From Ancylobacter novellus (lineage in GTDB: Bacteria; Pseudomonadota; Alphaproteobacteria; Rhizobiales; Xanthobacteraceae), in the NCBI GenBank assembly GCA_003241485.1, contig QFQD01000033.1:1-40871 (forward strand): DNA of 40,871 nt, read 5' to 3'. The position numbers were made by a program, and so were the translations under genes. Position 1 is the stretch's first letter. Each line of letters starts with the position of its first letter. Under the pieces are notes generated by a model. That model was not told the DNA's origin and made no database searches. It saw only the letters and a list, made by a program, of their open reading frames with translations. Below are positions 34,201-40,871 of this stretch, in pieces.

Positions 34201-34491
34201 CTCGTGAGCGGCACGAGCAGCAGCTCCGCCTCCAGCGGTTCAACCTCCACCTCCGCCAGTGATGGTGTCGCTCTGGCGCTGGGTATTGGCGGTTCCGGTG
34301 GTGGTGGCGGCGCGGGCGGCATCGTGCAGGTCACGTCGAACACGCCGATCACCACCTTCGGCGCGAATGCCACGGGCTTGTTCGCGCAGTCCGTCGGTGG
34401 TCAGCAACAGCACCTACGCCCTCGCCTTCGGGCTCGGCGGATCGGGCAGCGGGGGTGGCATTGGCGGAAACGTCACGGCGACGGCGAATGA
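28255..34491 (+). CDS. Giant glycine-rich autotransporter, 5' part (frameshift near 34400)
   Basis: The protein starts with a long signal peptide (hydrophobic core LQFLMSSVALCALG, cleavage probably after ALAQ at about 41) and continues as an extremely Gly/Ser-rich passenger. About 27 copies of the repeat core (I/V)(L/F)AQS(I/V)GGGGGNGG occur in this part, each followed by a variable segment and a second Gly-rich turn such as IGGSGG. The pattern suggests a long beta-helix displayed on the surface. AGGGA lies six bases before the ATG at 28255, preferred over a GTG at 28237. In this frame the homology ends after LFAQSVGG at about 34401; the following 30 codons to the stop at 34491 are out of frame. 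The continuation lies in the next frame (see the 3' part). Together the parts would give about 3,000 residues. Confidence 0.85.
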   Translation: MTGLTLLLRNPKAASHHQRVPLQFLMSSVALCALGTPALAQSTAPSIGPTVFYTLQDTGSNGGGGKNASGSDLCVDAPTDGGGGGTGGLVMAWPSYSGSSSYNGTMVVASSTGGAGGTGGSGSTCGYAGRGGGGGGNGGEVQVVTNQPGNTYSFTSSGMVVWSQGGRGGNGGSTGSTEYNGGNGGAGGNGSGVIVDNYVNINATGSSAYGIWAQSIGGQGGNGGNETSSISSGNGGQAGAGGAGGQVILSNYVNVSAQQATAIFAQSIGGNGGDGGSANGWFGGVSGGGGYGGDGGNISVVLYGPNVNPFAVGSTTISTGGNGSYGLFAQTVGGGGGNAGVAAGLTALGGSGGPAGYGGTVYVRSYSDISTSGASSTGIFAQSIGGAGGTGGMAFSGAPGLSVAIGGSGGLGGDGDTVSVQSYGNICTGGTCSGASAPANSAGGAFGILAQSVGGGGGAGGFGLSGSASLVAGTAFAVGGTGGSGGYGANVSVLNTGSISTQEINSAGILAQSIGGGGGSGGGSVALALSATSGAAISHGGSGGAASSANAVTVNCTGGDAGANYGAACTTSGALMLTSFNGGTITTNGTGSAGIAAQSIGGGGGHGGYAVSLSGSAVAAFSLGVGGSGGASGNGGNVFAGTGGVGITTNGTDSPGVVAQSIGGGGGNAGASISGSLSEGASVALAIGTKGGAGGYGSTATAVNQGSSIVTTGDRSPGLLAQSIGGGGGNGGAAVSATAGEVAAVSLSLGGTGGAGGSGGWAYAYNDTNSGPAGPTNITTSGYQSSAIAVQSIGGGGGTGGYTTSLPLSLGPTLGASIGGLGGSGNYANIAFIENAGGTLTASGGGAAIILGQSIGGGGGNGGFAASGNASLEGAASLAVGGSGGAGSFANTVSITNYGDLVSPGTVTETTSQQVATTIYVTQQVVTYEPVLVCPDYCYEEMQAVITTQQVPVTTYSTVTTTATVASGAAIYGNAPGILGQSIGGGGGSGGFAVGGSVSGSFTAGLEVGGSGGDGGQASAVTIYNSANVSLVGPLSAGLVGQSLGGAGGTGGFAVGAGLSSGAGATTTIGGGGGSGGTSGVVTLTQLNGTITTAGEQSPAILAQSIGGSGGSGGWDIAGSLAGVGTASVGLGGSGGSGGVGNQVTVSADGALTTNGLISPGILAQSIGGNGGNGGFSAGAAGAIVLAADVTIGGGGGTSGSAGAVTVTGSDLITTLLSQSPGILAQSIGGSGGNAGFAISGSGSTGGGDAKVSVGGAGATGGGGGSGQDAGSVTITAVDISTNGYLSAGILAQSIGGAGGNGGSSRAFSLSGVSDSTDGVAASVAIGGSGASGGDGASVQVTQNGTIVTGSSGLFSDQSAGIVAQSIGGSGGNGGSADANAASTTTSVALAIGGGGADGGAGNTVTVNTNANGGGGITTMGLHSSAILAQSIGGGGGNGGWTQATASSNDYAAGLAIGGFGGGGGDADSVTVNSGGTLVTYGALSYGVLAQSIGGGGGNGGAASSTSDAGDGQELQGGVTSVAGAGAGQDASNVSSAISGSSSSQPESSDDGAASGIAASVTIGGFGGTGGTGSTVTVNNTASIITYGDQSTAILAQSIGGGGGNGGASSANASGDSYAASFSLGGGAGDGGDGGTVSVTSSGSLQTSGLLAAGIFAQSVGGGGGNGGSSSSTADSGGQAAVSMSLGASGGSGGDGGAVTVYSSVLAYVNTLGPNSAGIFAQSVGGGGGNGGSSSASSSALSSSGSSGSSSSSTGTLSGSASGSTTSASAGASGGSNGSQSGSDGGYSLAMSLGGGGGTGGDGGDVTVTNAYVVATGVDLTGSTTLVAAGDHSAAIFAQSVGGGGGNGGSSTTNSSASEACVALSIGGSASGAGTGGTINVTTQGTLYTAGFNSSAVFAQSVGGGGGSGGASSTTSGNGGTASIALGLGGSGSGGGSGGNVTVSVNAPASWSGLATGITTLGDSSYGIFAQSVGGGGGLGGALVSGTSSSSASSGSTSTSASDGVALALGIGGSGGGGGAGGIVQVTSNTPITTFGANATGLFAQSVGGQQQHLRPRLRARRIGQRGWHWRKRHGDGE

Positions 34492-37318
34492 GGCGATCTC
34501 GACCCAAGGTGTTCAGGCCTACGGTCTGCTGGCCCAGTCCGTGGGTGGCGGCGGCGGAACGGCGGGAACGTCCAGCGGCGGCGCATCGGGCGGGTCGGAA
34601 GCGTCCTTCAGCATGGCGCTCGGCGGCAGCGCCGGCAGCGGCCAGACCGGCGGCACAGTGACGGTAACCACCGCTAACACCATCACCACCACGGGCGTGG
34701 CGGCGGCGGCGATTCTCGCGCAGTCGGTCGGTGGCGGCGGCGGCGTTGGAGCCGCCAGCTCGTCGAGCCTCAGCAGCGGCGGCGTCAGTGGCACGCTCTC
34801 CTTGGCGGGAACGGGTGGCAGTGGCAATGACGGCGGGAGCGTATCGGTTACGGCGGCTGGTCTCTCGACCTCCGGCGGCGCGGCCTTCGGCATTCTCGCC
34901 CAGTCCATCGGCGGCGGCGGCGGTGTTGCCAGTGTGAGCACGGGCTCGGCAATGGCGAGTGGGCTCGCCACGACGCTTGGCGGGTCGAGCAGCGGATCGG
35001 GCGGGACGGTCACCCTGTCCACCTCCGGGGCGATTTCCACCACGGGTAACGCGGCGATCGGCATTCTGGCGCAGAGCATCGGCGGCGGCGGCGGCGTGGC
35101 CAATGCGGGTGGCAACGTCACCTTCGCCGGGCCTTCCACCGCCGCCAATGGTGCGGCTGTCGAAGTGACGGTGGGGGGATCGTTGACCACCTCCGGCACC
35201 AATGCGGTCGGCGTTCTTGCCCAGTCCATCGGCGGCGGCGGCGGTGCGGCGATATCCGACGGCCAGACGGCGAGCTGGACATCCTCGGGCGGCACTGGCA
35301 CGGGCGGCGCGGTGACGGTGAACGTCAACGGCACCATCTCGACCACGGGCGCCGGCGCCTATGGCGTTATCGCCCAGTCCGCCAGCAATGGCGGCGGTCT
35401 TGTCATGAATGGCACCAGCATGGAGCTGGTGAATGGCAGTGCGTCCGCGTCCGGCAAGGTGGCGGTCAATCTCGTGAGCAATACGGCGGTCAGCGCGACC
35501 GGCGCCGGCGCCGTCGGCGTGCTGATGCAGGGCAATGGCGATCCAATCATCAACATCGCTCAGGGCGCCAGCGTCATCGGCGGCGTGGGCGGGGCCGCCA
35601 TCGTCAGCGATGGCACCGAGAACTATGTCAACAGTTCCGGGTGGATCGGCACGGTCGACGGATCGGAGGGTATGGCTGTCCGCACCACGGGGGGCTACAG
35701 CGCCATTACCAACGCGGGCGATCTGCTCGGCAACCTCTCCCTTGCCGATGGTTTCGTGAACAGCGTCGTCAATCTCGCGACAGGAACGATCTACGCCGGT
35801 TCGTCGCTCGACCTCGGCGGCCCCCAAGCCATCCTGCGCAACGAGGGTGTGCTACGCCGGGGCGCCACCAGTCTCGGCGTCACCACCATCGACGGAAGCC
35901 TCGTCCAGACCGCAACCGGCAGGCTTGTCGTGCGCACCGACCAGATTTCTCTCGGGGCCGATCAGTTCAACCTGAGCGGAACGGCTGAACTCTCAGGCGT
36001 CATCGAGGGCCGCATCTACCGCCCCGGCCTTGCCATGCCAGGGGCTTTCTCGGTCCCCTTCCTCACCGCGACGGGGGGCATAAGCTGGTCCAATCTGACG
36101 GCAATGGGCGACACGGCGATCCTCGATTTCTCGCTGTCGGGATCGTCCACCCTGCTGAACCTCGACACCCGGATCGATTTCACGCCCGATGGGCTGTCTC
36201 CCGACGCGCGCAATGTCGGCGTGGTCGTCGGGCTCATCCAGACCCGGGGTTCCTCGGCCCTGTTCCAGACCATCGTCCCCACTCTTCTGGAAATTCCCAC
36301 GGTCGACGAGCTTGAAACATCCTACCAGACGATCGGCGGAGGCGCGGTCTCTCTGGTTCCCCAGAGCATGATGAACGCAAGTTCGGCGGCCATGGCGAGT
36401 GTAACCGACCAGATGGATAATTGGCGCCTGCGCCAGCACCGGACCGCCCCGGCGACGGCCAACCATGTGGTTGGTGGCGGTGCGGCTGACACTCCGACCT
36501 ATTTCTGGGGCGCGCCGATGGGCAGTTCGACGAACGGCGGCGGGCTCTCCGGCACCCTTCTCGGCATGACGATCGGCGCCGACGGTGAACTGCCGGACAT
36601 GCCCGCGCTGGTGGGTTTCGCCGGCAGCTACTCTTCCACCAATGTGTCGGCGGACGAGTACGGGGCCAGCACCTCAACCCACTACGGCGCGTTCAGTGCG
36701 TATGGCGTTTATCAGAGCGAGGCCGCCTACATCTCTGCGATCGCCACGCTCGGCTATGGGCGCGCCGATTTCGATCGCAACCTTTACAGCCTCGGCCTTA
36801 ACCTTGCGACCGATGTGGAGCTGGATGGCACCCTGCTGGGCGGCCGCGTCGAAATTGGCTACGGCTTCTCACTCGGCGACAGCGGCGCGACCCTGACACC
36901 GTTTGCGGCGTTCCAGCCCATGCAACTCTGGCTGGGATCGGACACGGAGAGCTTCGGCGCACTGGGTGCCGGCCTGACCTATCACTCCGACACGATCACC
37001 GCGCTGCCGGTTTATCTCGGCGTGCAGTTCGACAGCGTCTGGCGTGTGAAGGACGGAACAACCTACGCGCCGTTCCTGCGCGCCGCATGGATGCACGACT
37101 TCAGCCCTGATCGGAACGTATCGCGCAGCTTCGCCGAGGCGCCGGACCTCGTCTTCTCGGGAACGCCTATACCGGTCGTCAGCGACGCTCTCGACCTGCA
37201 TGCGGGACTTCAGATCAATCTGAGCGAAAACATGAGCATTTCCGCAGGCTTCGACGCGCAGATCGCCGACGAATATTCCATTCTCGGCGCCAGCGGCAGC
37301 CTGCGGGTCCGGTGGTGA
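34400..37318 (+). CDS. Giant glycine-rich autotransporter, 3' part with beta-barrel
   Basis: From 34400 the passenger homology resumes in another frame with VSNSTYALAFGLGGSGSGG; this frame is open from about 34259. Six more AQS-type repeats follow, the last degenerate (VIAQSASNGGG). Then comes a less repetitive linker of beta-strands and, from about 36480 (TYFWGAPMGSS), a C-terminal barrel of about 280 residues ending in SLRVRW. The terminal aromatic residue fits outer-membrane insertion. Without the barrel the 5' part could not be secreted, and without the 5' part the barrel has no signal peptide. The frameshift thus inactivates the gene unless it is reversible, bypassed, or a sequence error. 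No other stop or frameshift was found in either part, which argues for a recent event. Confidence 0.85.
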   Translation, partial: VSNSTYALAFGLGGSGSGGGIGGNVTATANEAISTQGVQAYGLLAQSVGGGGGTAGTSSGGASGGSEASFSMALGGSAGSGQTGGTVTVTTANTITTTGVAAAAILAQSVGGGGGVGAASSSSLSSGGVSGTLSLAGTGGSGNDGGSVSVTAAGLSTSGGAAFGILAQSIGGGGGVASVSTGSAMASGLATTLGGSSSGSGGTVTLSTSGAISTTGNAAIGILAQSIGGGGGVANAGGNVTFAGPSTAANGAAVEVTVGGSLTTSGTNAVGVLAQSIGGGGGAAISDGQTASWTSSGGTGTGGAVTVNVNGTISTTGAGAYGVIAQSASNGGGLVMNGTSMELVNGSASASGKVAVNLVSNTAVSATGAGAVGVLMQGNGDPIINIAQGASVIGGVGGAAIVSDGTENYVNSSGWIGTVDGSEGMAVRTTGGYSAITNAGDLLGNLSLADGFVNSVVNLATGTIYAGSSLDLGGPQAILRNEGVLRRGATSLGVTTIDGSLVQTATGRLVVRTDQISLGADQFNLSGTAELSGVIEGRIYRPGLAMPGAFSVPFLTATGGISWSNLTAMGDTAILDFSLSGSSTLLNLDTRIDFTPDGLSPDARNVGVVVGLIQTRGSSALFQTIVPTLLEIPTVDELETSYQTIGGGAVSLVPQSMMNASSAAMASVTDQMDNWRLRQHRTAPATANHVVGGGAADTPTYFWGAPMGSSTNGGGLSGTLLGMTIGADGELPDMPALVGFAGSYSSTNVSADEYGASTSTHYGAFSAYGVYQSEAAYISAIATLGYGRADFDRNLYSLGLNLATDVELDGTLLGGRVEIGYGFSLGDSGATLTPFAAFQPMQLWLGSDTESFGALGAGLTYHSDTITALPVYLGVQFDSVWRVKDGTTYAPFLRAAWMHDFSPDRNVSRSFAEAPDLVFSGTPIPVVSDALDLHAGLQINLSENMSISAGFDAQIADEYSILGASGSLRVRW

Positions 37319-37342
37319 AGCGATGTAGCTTTAAGTCAGCGC

Positions 37343-37358
37343 GCGGTTGCCAAACCGC
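37343..37358. terminator. Weak hairpin between the convergent autotransporter and transglutaminase genes
   Basis: GCGGTT and AACCGC enclose GCCA in the 49-base gap between the two stop codons. There is no T-run on either strand, so termination strength is doubtful. Confidence 0.3.
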
Positions 37359-37367
37359 CGCCGACGC

Positions 37368-38261
37368 TCAGCACGCGGCACCACGCATCTCGGCGCCCCG
37401 TGCCGAACGTTCGACCGATCGACGCGGCGATCGGCTTTCGCGCGTGACTTCCTCGGTGATCACTTCGAACTTCTGCAGGATATGCGGTCCGAAAGTGTGA
37501 ATCATCGGAATGTCGGCGGCATCGCGGCCGCGCGCGACGAGGATGCGGCCGATGCGGGGCACGTTGTGGCGCGCATCGAACGTATACCAGCGGCCGCCGA
37601 GATAGGCCTCGAACCACGCATTATAGTCCATCGGGGCGGGATCTGGCGGGACACCGATATCGCCCAGGAAACCATTGCAGTAACGCGCGGGAATGTTCAT
37701 GCAGCGACAGAGCGCGACCGCCAGATGGGTGAAGTCCCGGCAGACGCCGACCTGCTCGGCCATGGCCTGAGCCGCCGTGCGGGTGCTTCTGGCACATTGA
37801 TAGTCGAAGCGCAGCCGCGCGTTCACGTAATTGCAGATCTGCTGCACCCGGTTCCAGCCCGGCGCATAGCCACCAAAGAGCTGCCAGGCTGTGGCAGAAA
37901 GCTCATCGACCTCGCAATATCGGCTCGACAGCGTGTACTCGAACACGTCCGACGGCAGATCGCCGGCGAACACCTCACCCGCATCACGGTCGAACTGATC
38001 TGGCATACCGGAATCGTGCACGACAAGATCGCTGCTCAGCGCCACGCCGCCAGGCGGCAGGATCAGCCGCCGGCAGCGATTGCCGAAGCCGTCTGTGTAT
38101 TCGGCACTTTCGACAGCGCTGCCATCCACCAATGCCGTCACAGCGGCATCCGTGCCACTGACGATATCGTGGTCGCGATCGGGATGCGGGTCGAGGAGAA
38201 GAATGGCCGGCGTCGGCTGGGGACAGACCAGCTCAATCCGGTAGCCGCAGCGAATTTCCAT
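37368..38261 (-). CDS. Transglutaminase-like cysteine peptidase family protein
   Basis: A 297-residue protein without signal peptide. An N-terminal beta-rich domain (about 1-120) precedes the transglutaminase-like core with the nucleophile C174 in GVCRDFTHLAVALCR and the segment AWFEAYLGGRWYTFDARHN, which provides Asp (D229) and His (H232). At the place where many members have His in DFHAW this one has DYNAW (N214), so H232 may be the working His or the activity may be altered. Family members in bacteria act as peptidases or amidases; their substrates are mostly unknown. The ATG at 38261 starts the usual MEIRxGYxIEL beginning; the longer frame upstream is less likely. It is on the same strand as the FAD-dependent enzyme, 104 bases apart. 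Confidence 0.78.
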   Translation of the reverse strand: MEIRCGYRIELVCPQPTPAILLLDPHPDRDHDIVSGTDAAVTALVDGSAVESAEYTDGFGNRCRRLILPPGGVALSSDLVVHDSGMPDQFDRDAGEVFAGDLPSDVFEYTLSSRYCEVDELSATAWQLFGGYAPGWNRVQQICNYVNARLRFDYQCARSTRTAAQAMAEQVGVCRDFTHLAVALCRCMNIPARYCNGFLGDIGVPPDPAPMDYNAWFEAYLGGRWYTFDARHNVPRIGRILVARGRDAADIPMIHTFGPHILQKFEVITEEVTRESRSPRRSVERSARGAEMRGAAC

Positions 38262-38365
38262 GGGCCTCACCTGTGCCTGAGATGCCAGCCCAACCTCCTT
38301 AATGCCGCTAGGTTCCCGGCAAGGCGAAAACAACGTCGCCAGCGGCGCCCAAGCACCAGCGCGGA

Positions 38366-39778
38366 CTACATGCGTACCACTTTGCCGGGATTCATAAGGT
38401 TCTCCGGATCGAGGGCGGCCTTGATGGCCCGCATCATGTGCAGCTTGGCGGGATCGCCATATCGGTCCAGCAGATCGAGCTTCACGACGCCGATGCCATA
38501 CTCCGCGCCGAAGGAGCCGCCGCTCGCGACCGCCAGATCGTAGAGGCGCGGGGAGACCTCGCGCTCGAACCAGGGCTTGTAGCTGGAGGGCTCAACTCCC
38601 ACGGGGGAAACCACGTTAAAGTGGACATTGCCATCGCCGACATGGCCGTAAATGGACAGCCGCCCGCCGGCGCTATGGGTCTCCACGAGAGCGCTGGCCT
38701 GCGTAATGAAGGCGGGCAGCACGGAGGTCGGCACGGAGATGTCGTGCTTCACCGAGCCGCCATTCGCGACTTCGGCCTCGGGAATATGCTCTCGCAAATA
38801 CCACAGCCGATCGCGCTGCTGCGCGCCGGCGGCGATCGTGCCGTCGGTCACCAGCCCCTCTTCCATCAACTCTTCCAGAAGCTGGCCGACGGCATCCTCC
38901 ATGGCGAACACGGGCGAACAGGTCTGCGCTTCCAACAGCACGTAATGGAGCGAGGGCGTCGAGAGTGGATGGCGCAGACCGGCGTGCGCGGCCAGCAGCA
39001 AAGCGAGCGAATGCTGCGAGATGTACTCGAAGGAGGTGATGTTCTCGCCAGTGAACAGCTGGGCCCGCGCGAGGATGGCCGTGAGCGCATCGATCTCGGC
39101 GACCGCGAGGAAGGCAGTGACAGTCTGCACTGGCCGGCGCGCCAGCTTCAGGGATACGGCGGTGATGACGCCGAGGGTGCCCTCCGCGCCGAGCAGGAAC
39201 TGCTTCACGTCATATCCGGTGTTGTTCTTGCGCAGCGGCTGCAGAACGTCGAGTAGCTGTCCATCCGGCAAAACGGCTTCCAGCCCCAGCACCAGGTCGC
39301 GGGCCATGCCGTATTTCAGCACGGAGACGCCGCCGGCATTGGTGGAGAGATTGCCACCGATCTGGCAGGACTGGCGCGAGCCCAGGTCAAGCGGCAGCAT
39401 GAGGCCCGCCTCTTCCGCCGCCTCCTGCAAAACGCTCAGCACGCACCCCGCCTCGGCGGTCAGCGACAGGTTTGCGGCATCGATCACGCGCAACGCATTG
39501 AGCCGCTCAAAGCTCAGGATCAGTTCATCGCCCTGTGCGTTCGGTGTCGCAGCGGCGCAATAAGAGGTATTGCCCCCTTGGGGCACCAACGGCACACGAT
39601 GCGCGGCACATGAGGTGACGATGCGCTGCACATCTGCGGTCGTACGGGGCCGCAGCACGGCGCGGGAGGCGCCGGTGCGGAAGCGGCGGAAATCGGTGAG
39701 ATACCTCGAAACCACGTCCTGGTCCGTGGTGTAGAGATCCGTCGGCAAGCCGCCGAGAACGCTGTCGATTCGATCCAT
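38366..39778 (-). CDS. FAD-binding oxidoreductase (D-lactate / D-2-hydroxyglutarate dehydrogenase type)
   Basis: A 470-residue flavoprotein with two domains. The N-terminal FAD_binding_4 fold contains VPQGGNTSYC and LGSRQSCQIGGNLSTNAGGVSVLKYG, which hold the FAD. The C-terminal FAD-oxidase C domain contains YGHVGDGNVHFNVV, GAEYGIG and the closing ALDPENLMNPGK. Such enzymes oxidise D-2-hydroxy acids and pass electrons to quinone or an electron carrier. The exact substrate (D-lactate, D-2-hydroxyglutarate or glycolate) is not readable from the motifs alone. GGAGG lies six bases before the ATG. It stands in a row of minus-strand genes without tight coupling. Confidence 0.87.
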   Translation of the reverse strand: MDRIDSVLGGLPTDLYTTDQDVVSRYLTDFRRFRTGASRAVLRPRTTADVQRIVTSCAAHRVPLVPQGGNTSYCAAATPNAQGDELILSFERLNALRVIDAANLSLTAEAGCVLSVLQEAAEEAGLMLPLDLGSRQSCQIGGNLSTNAGGVSVLKYGMARDLVLGLEAVLPDGQLLDVLQPLRKNNTGYDVKQFLLGAEGTLGVITAVSLKLARRPVQTVTAFLAVAEIDALTAILARAQLFTGENITSFEYISQHSLALLLAAHAGLRHPLSTPSLHYVLLEAQTCSPVFAMEDAVGQLLEELMEEGLVTDGTIAAGAQQRDRLWYLREHIPEAEVANGGSVKHDISVPTSVLPAFITQASALVETHSAGGRLSIYGHVGDGNVHFNVVSPVGVEPSSYKPWFEREVSPRLYDLAVASGGSFGAEYGIGVVKLDLLDRYGDPAKLHMMRAIKAALDPENLMNPGKVVRM

Positions 39779-39856
39779 GCCTGCCTCCGCCCTTCCTCAT
39801 ACATCGATTTGAGGTCGGGCGAGGAGGTCGATCAGGCACGGCCGTGCCGCGCGGCT

Positions 39857-40579
39857 TTACGCCGGCAGCACCACCACTTTCGTCTTCACCGGTGTCTCGT
39901 TGTAGAGCTGGATCATGTCCTGGCTCAGCAGGCCCACGCAGCCGCTGGTGACGCCCGAGCCGATCGATTCCGGGTCGCTCGTCGCGTAGATCGTGTACAG
40001 CGTGTAGACCCCGTTCTGGTAGAGATGGAGCGTGCGCGCGCCGAGGGGGTTGTCGAGACCGCCTGGCATGCCGCGGGCATATTTCGCCGCCTCCGGCTGG
40101 CGCTTGATCATCTCCTTGGGCGGCGTCCAAGTCGCCCATTCGCTCTTGCGTCCGACATAGGCGTCCCCGCTCCACAGGAACCCCTCGCGCCCGACATTCG
40201 CGCCGTAGCGCGTCGCCATGCCCTCGTCCTCGACGCGATAGACGTAGTAGTTGCTCGGATCGACGATGATCGTCCCCGGTGCCTCCGCCGTTTCGTAGCG
40301 CACGGTGCGGCGGAAATACTTCGGATTGACCTTGCTGACGTCGACCGCCGGAATGGGGAATTTCTCTTCCGGCACCGGACCATAGACCTTGGCCGCTTCG
40401 GCAAGGCTCATGCCGTCGGGCTTGGCGCAGCCCGCCAGACCGAGCGCACCGAGACCGATGGCAGAGCCGGCAAGAAAGGAGCGGCGGCTGACGAGCCCCG
40501 CGTGACGCCGGAGCGAAGCGGGCTCGTCCATCGTACCGGCATCGGCATGCCGACCGTCCATGATGTTCACTTTGGACAT
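39857..40579 (-). CDS. L,D-transpeptidase-fold Tat lipoprotein with atypical active site
   Basis: A 240-residue protein. It has a twin-arginine signal with SRRSFLAGSAIGLGALGLAGC, so it is probably a Tat-exported lipoprotein with lipidated C51. The YkuD/ErfK domain spans about 100-238, ending with the nucleophile segment TSGCVGL (C214). Enzymes of this group usually have IHGT...SSGCIRM; here the HGT His is Tyr (YAT, Y198) and the Arg after Cys is Gly (G216). Cross-linking activity on peptidoglycan is therefore doubtful, though the Cys remains. The start is uncertain: in-frame ATGs at 40579, 40561 and 40531 are possible and none has a strong ribosome site. Bases 40580-40871 to the window end show no convincing gene. 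Confidence 0.75.
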   Translation of the reverse strand: MSKVNIMDGRHADAGTMDEPASLRRHAGLVSRRSFLAGSAIGLGALGLAGCAKPDGMSLAEAAKVYGPVPEEKFPIPAVDVSKVNPKYFRRTVRYETAEAPGTIIVDPSNYYVYRVEDEGMATRYGANVGREGFLWSGDAYVGRKSEWATWTPPKEMIKRQPEAAKYARGMPGGLDNPLGARTLHLYQNGVYTLYTIYATSDPESIGSGVTSGCVGLLSQDMIQLYNETPVKTKVVVLPA

Positions 40580-40871
40580 TCCATGTTGCGACCGGTGCAC
40601 TGCTGACTGCGCCCGCAAGGCCCGGTGCGGTTATCGAGGTATGCGCTACGCTGTCCGTCCGGCAGGCCCGGAAAGCGCATCACGGGTTGTTCATGTGCGA
40701 TGCGAGTGTGACGGATAGAGGGCGATATCGGCAATACCGGGTCGATAGTTCGGTTGAACGCCCGCGCATCACGTCGCGTTCTGCCTCCATCCGGGAACAA
40801 GGTGCGTGCGTGGACGTTTCGCCTCTCAAGCAGCCCGGCTCCGCACAGAGGATGCGCAGCCCTCGGCAATG

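Noticed and set aside
28800..34400. Regularly spaced repeats resembling a CRISPR array at low resolution
   Set aside because: The repeats are coding, in frame, degenerate at third positions and of variable spacing.
40567..40869. Minus-strand open frame at the right edge
   Set aside because: It overlaps the start of the L,D-transpeptidase-fold gene, has no domain and has Arg/Pro-rich out-of-frame composition.

Overview
The window is high-GC DNA with dense, often translationally coupled genes. IalB and SapC family proteins, very large autotransporters and Urt-type amide/urea uptake genes point to an alphaproteobacterium of the Hyphomicrobiales. A Xanthobacteraceae-like genome is a reasonable guess, but this is an inference from gene content only.

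Left part (1-10376): the 3' end of an autotransporter with near-identical 204-bp tandem repeats, an exported IalB-family protein, a SapC-family protein, a membrane fatty-acid desaturase, a six-TM potassium-channel-like protein with a C-terminal zinc ribbon, and a frameshifted remnant of a short-chain dehydrogenase. A coupled trio follows: a glutamine-synthetase-like gamma-glutamyl ligase, a 3-hydroxyacyl-CoA-type dehydrogenase and an Asp/Glu-racemase-fold protein. A cupin lies on the opposite strand. The trio looks like a small catabolic operon of unknown substrate.

Central part (10590-28123): a nitrogen-scavenging island. A cytoplasmic AmiC-like amide sensor and an AmiR-like ANTAR antiterminator precede a five-gene Urt-type ABC transporter (urtABCDE), an aliphatic amidase (amiE) and a complete but divergent urease cluster (ureE, ureF, fused ureAB, ureC, ureG, ureD). 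Converging on ureD from the other strand are a CbbQ/NorQ-type AAA+ ATPase and a CbbO/NorD-type VWA protein, preceded by a winged-helix-like protein. Three intergenic leaders, before amiC, before urtA and before the AAA+ gene, share one architecture. Each has a first hairpin with a hexaloop carrying A1 and G4, a second short hairpin with G at loop position 4, and an intrinsic terminator whose 5' arm overlaps the second hairpin. This is the design expected of ANTAR-responsive antitermination. I therefore infer one AmiC/AmiR regulon covering its own regulators, amide/urea import, amidase, urease and the AAA+/VWA pair. The pair may be a maturation or activation system for the urease; that is the main candidate for something undescribed here.

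Right part (28255-40871): a giant glycine-rich autotransporter of about 3,000 codons, with about 33 copies of an AQS(I/V)GGGGG-type repeat, broken by one frameshift near 34400. On the minus strand follow a transglutaminase-like protein, a two-domain FAD-linked oxidoreductase of the D-lactate/D-2-hydroxyglutarate dehydrogenase type, and a Tat-lipoprotein with an L,D-transpeptidase fold that lacks two usual active-site residues. No tRNA, rRNA, CRISPR array or complete insertion sequence was seen.
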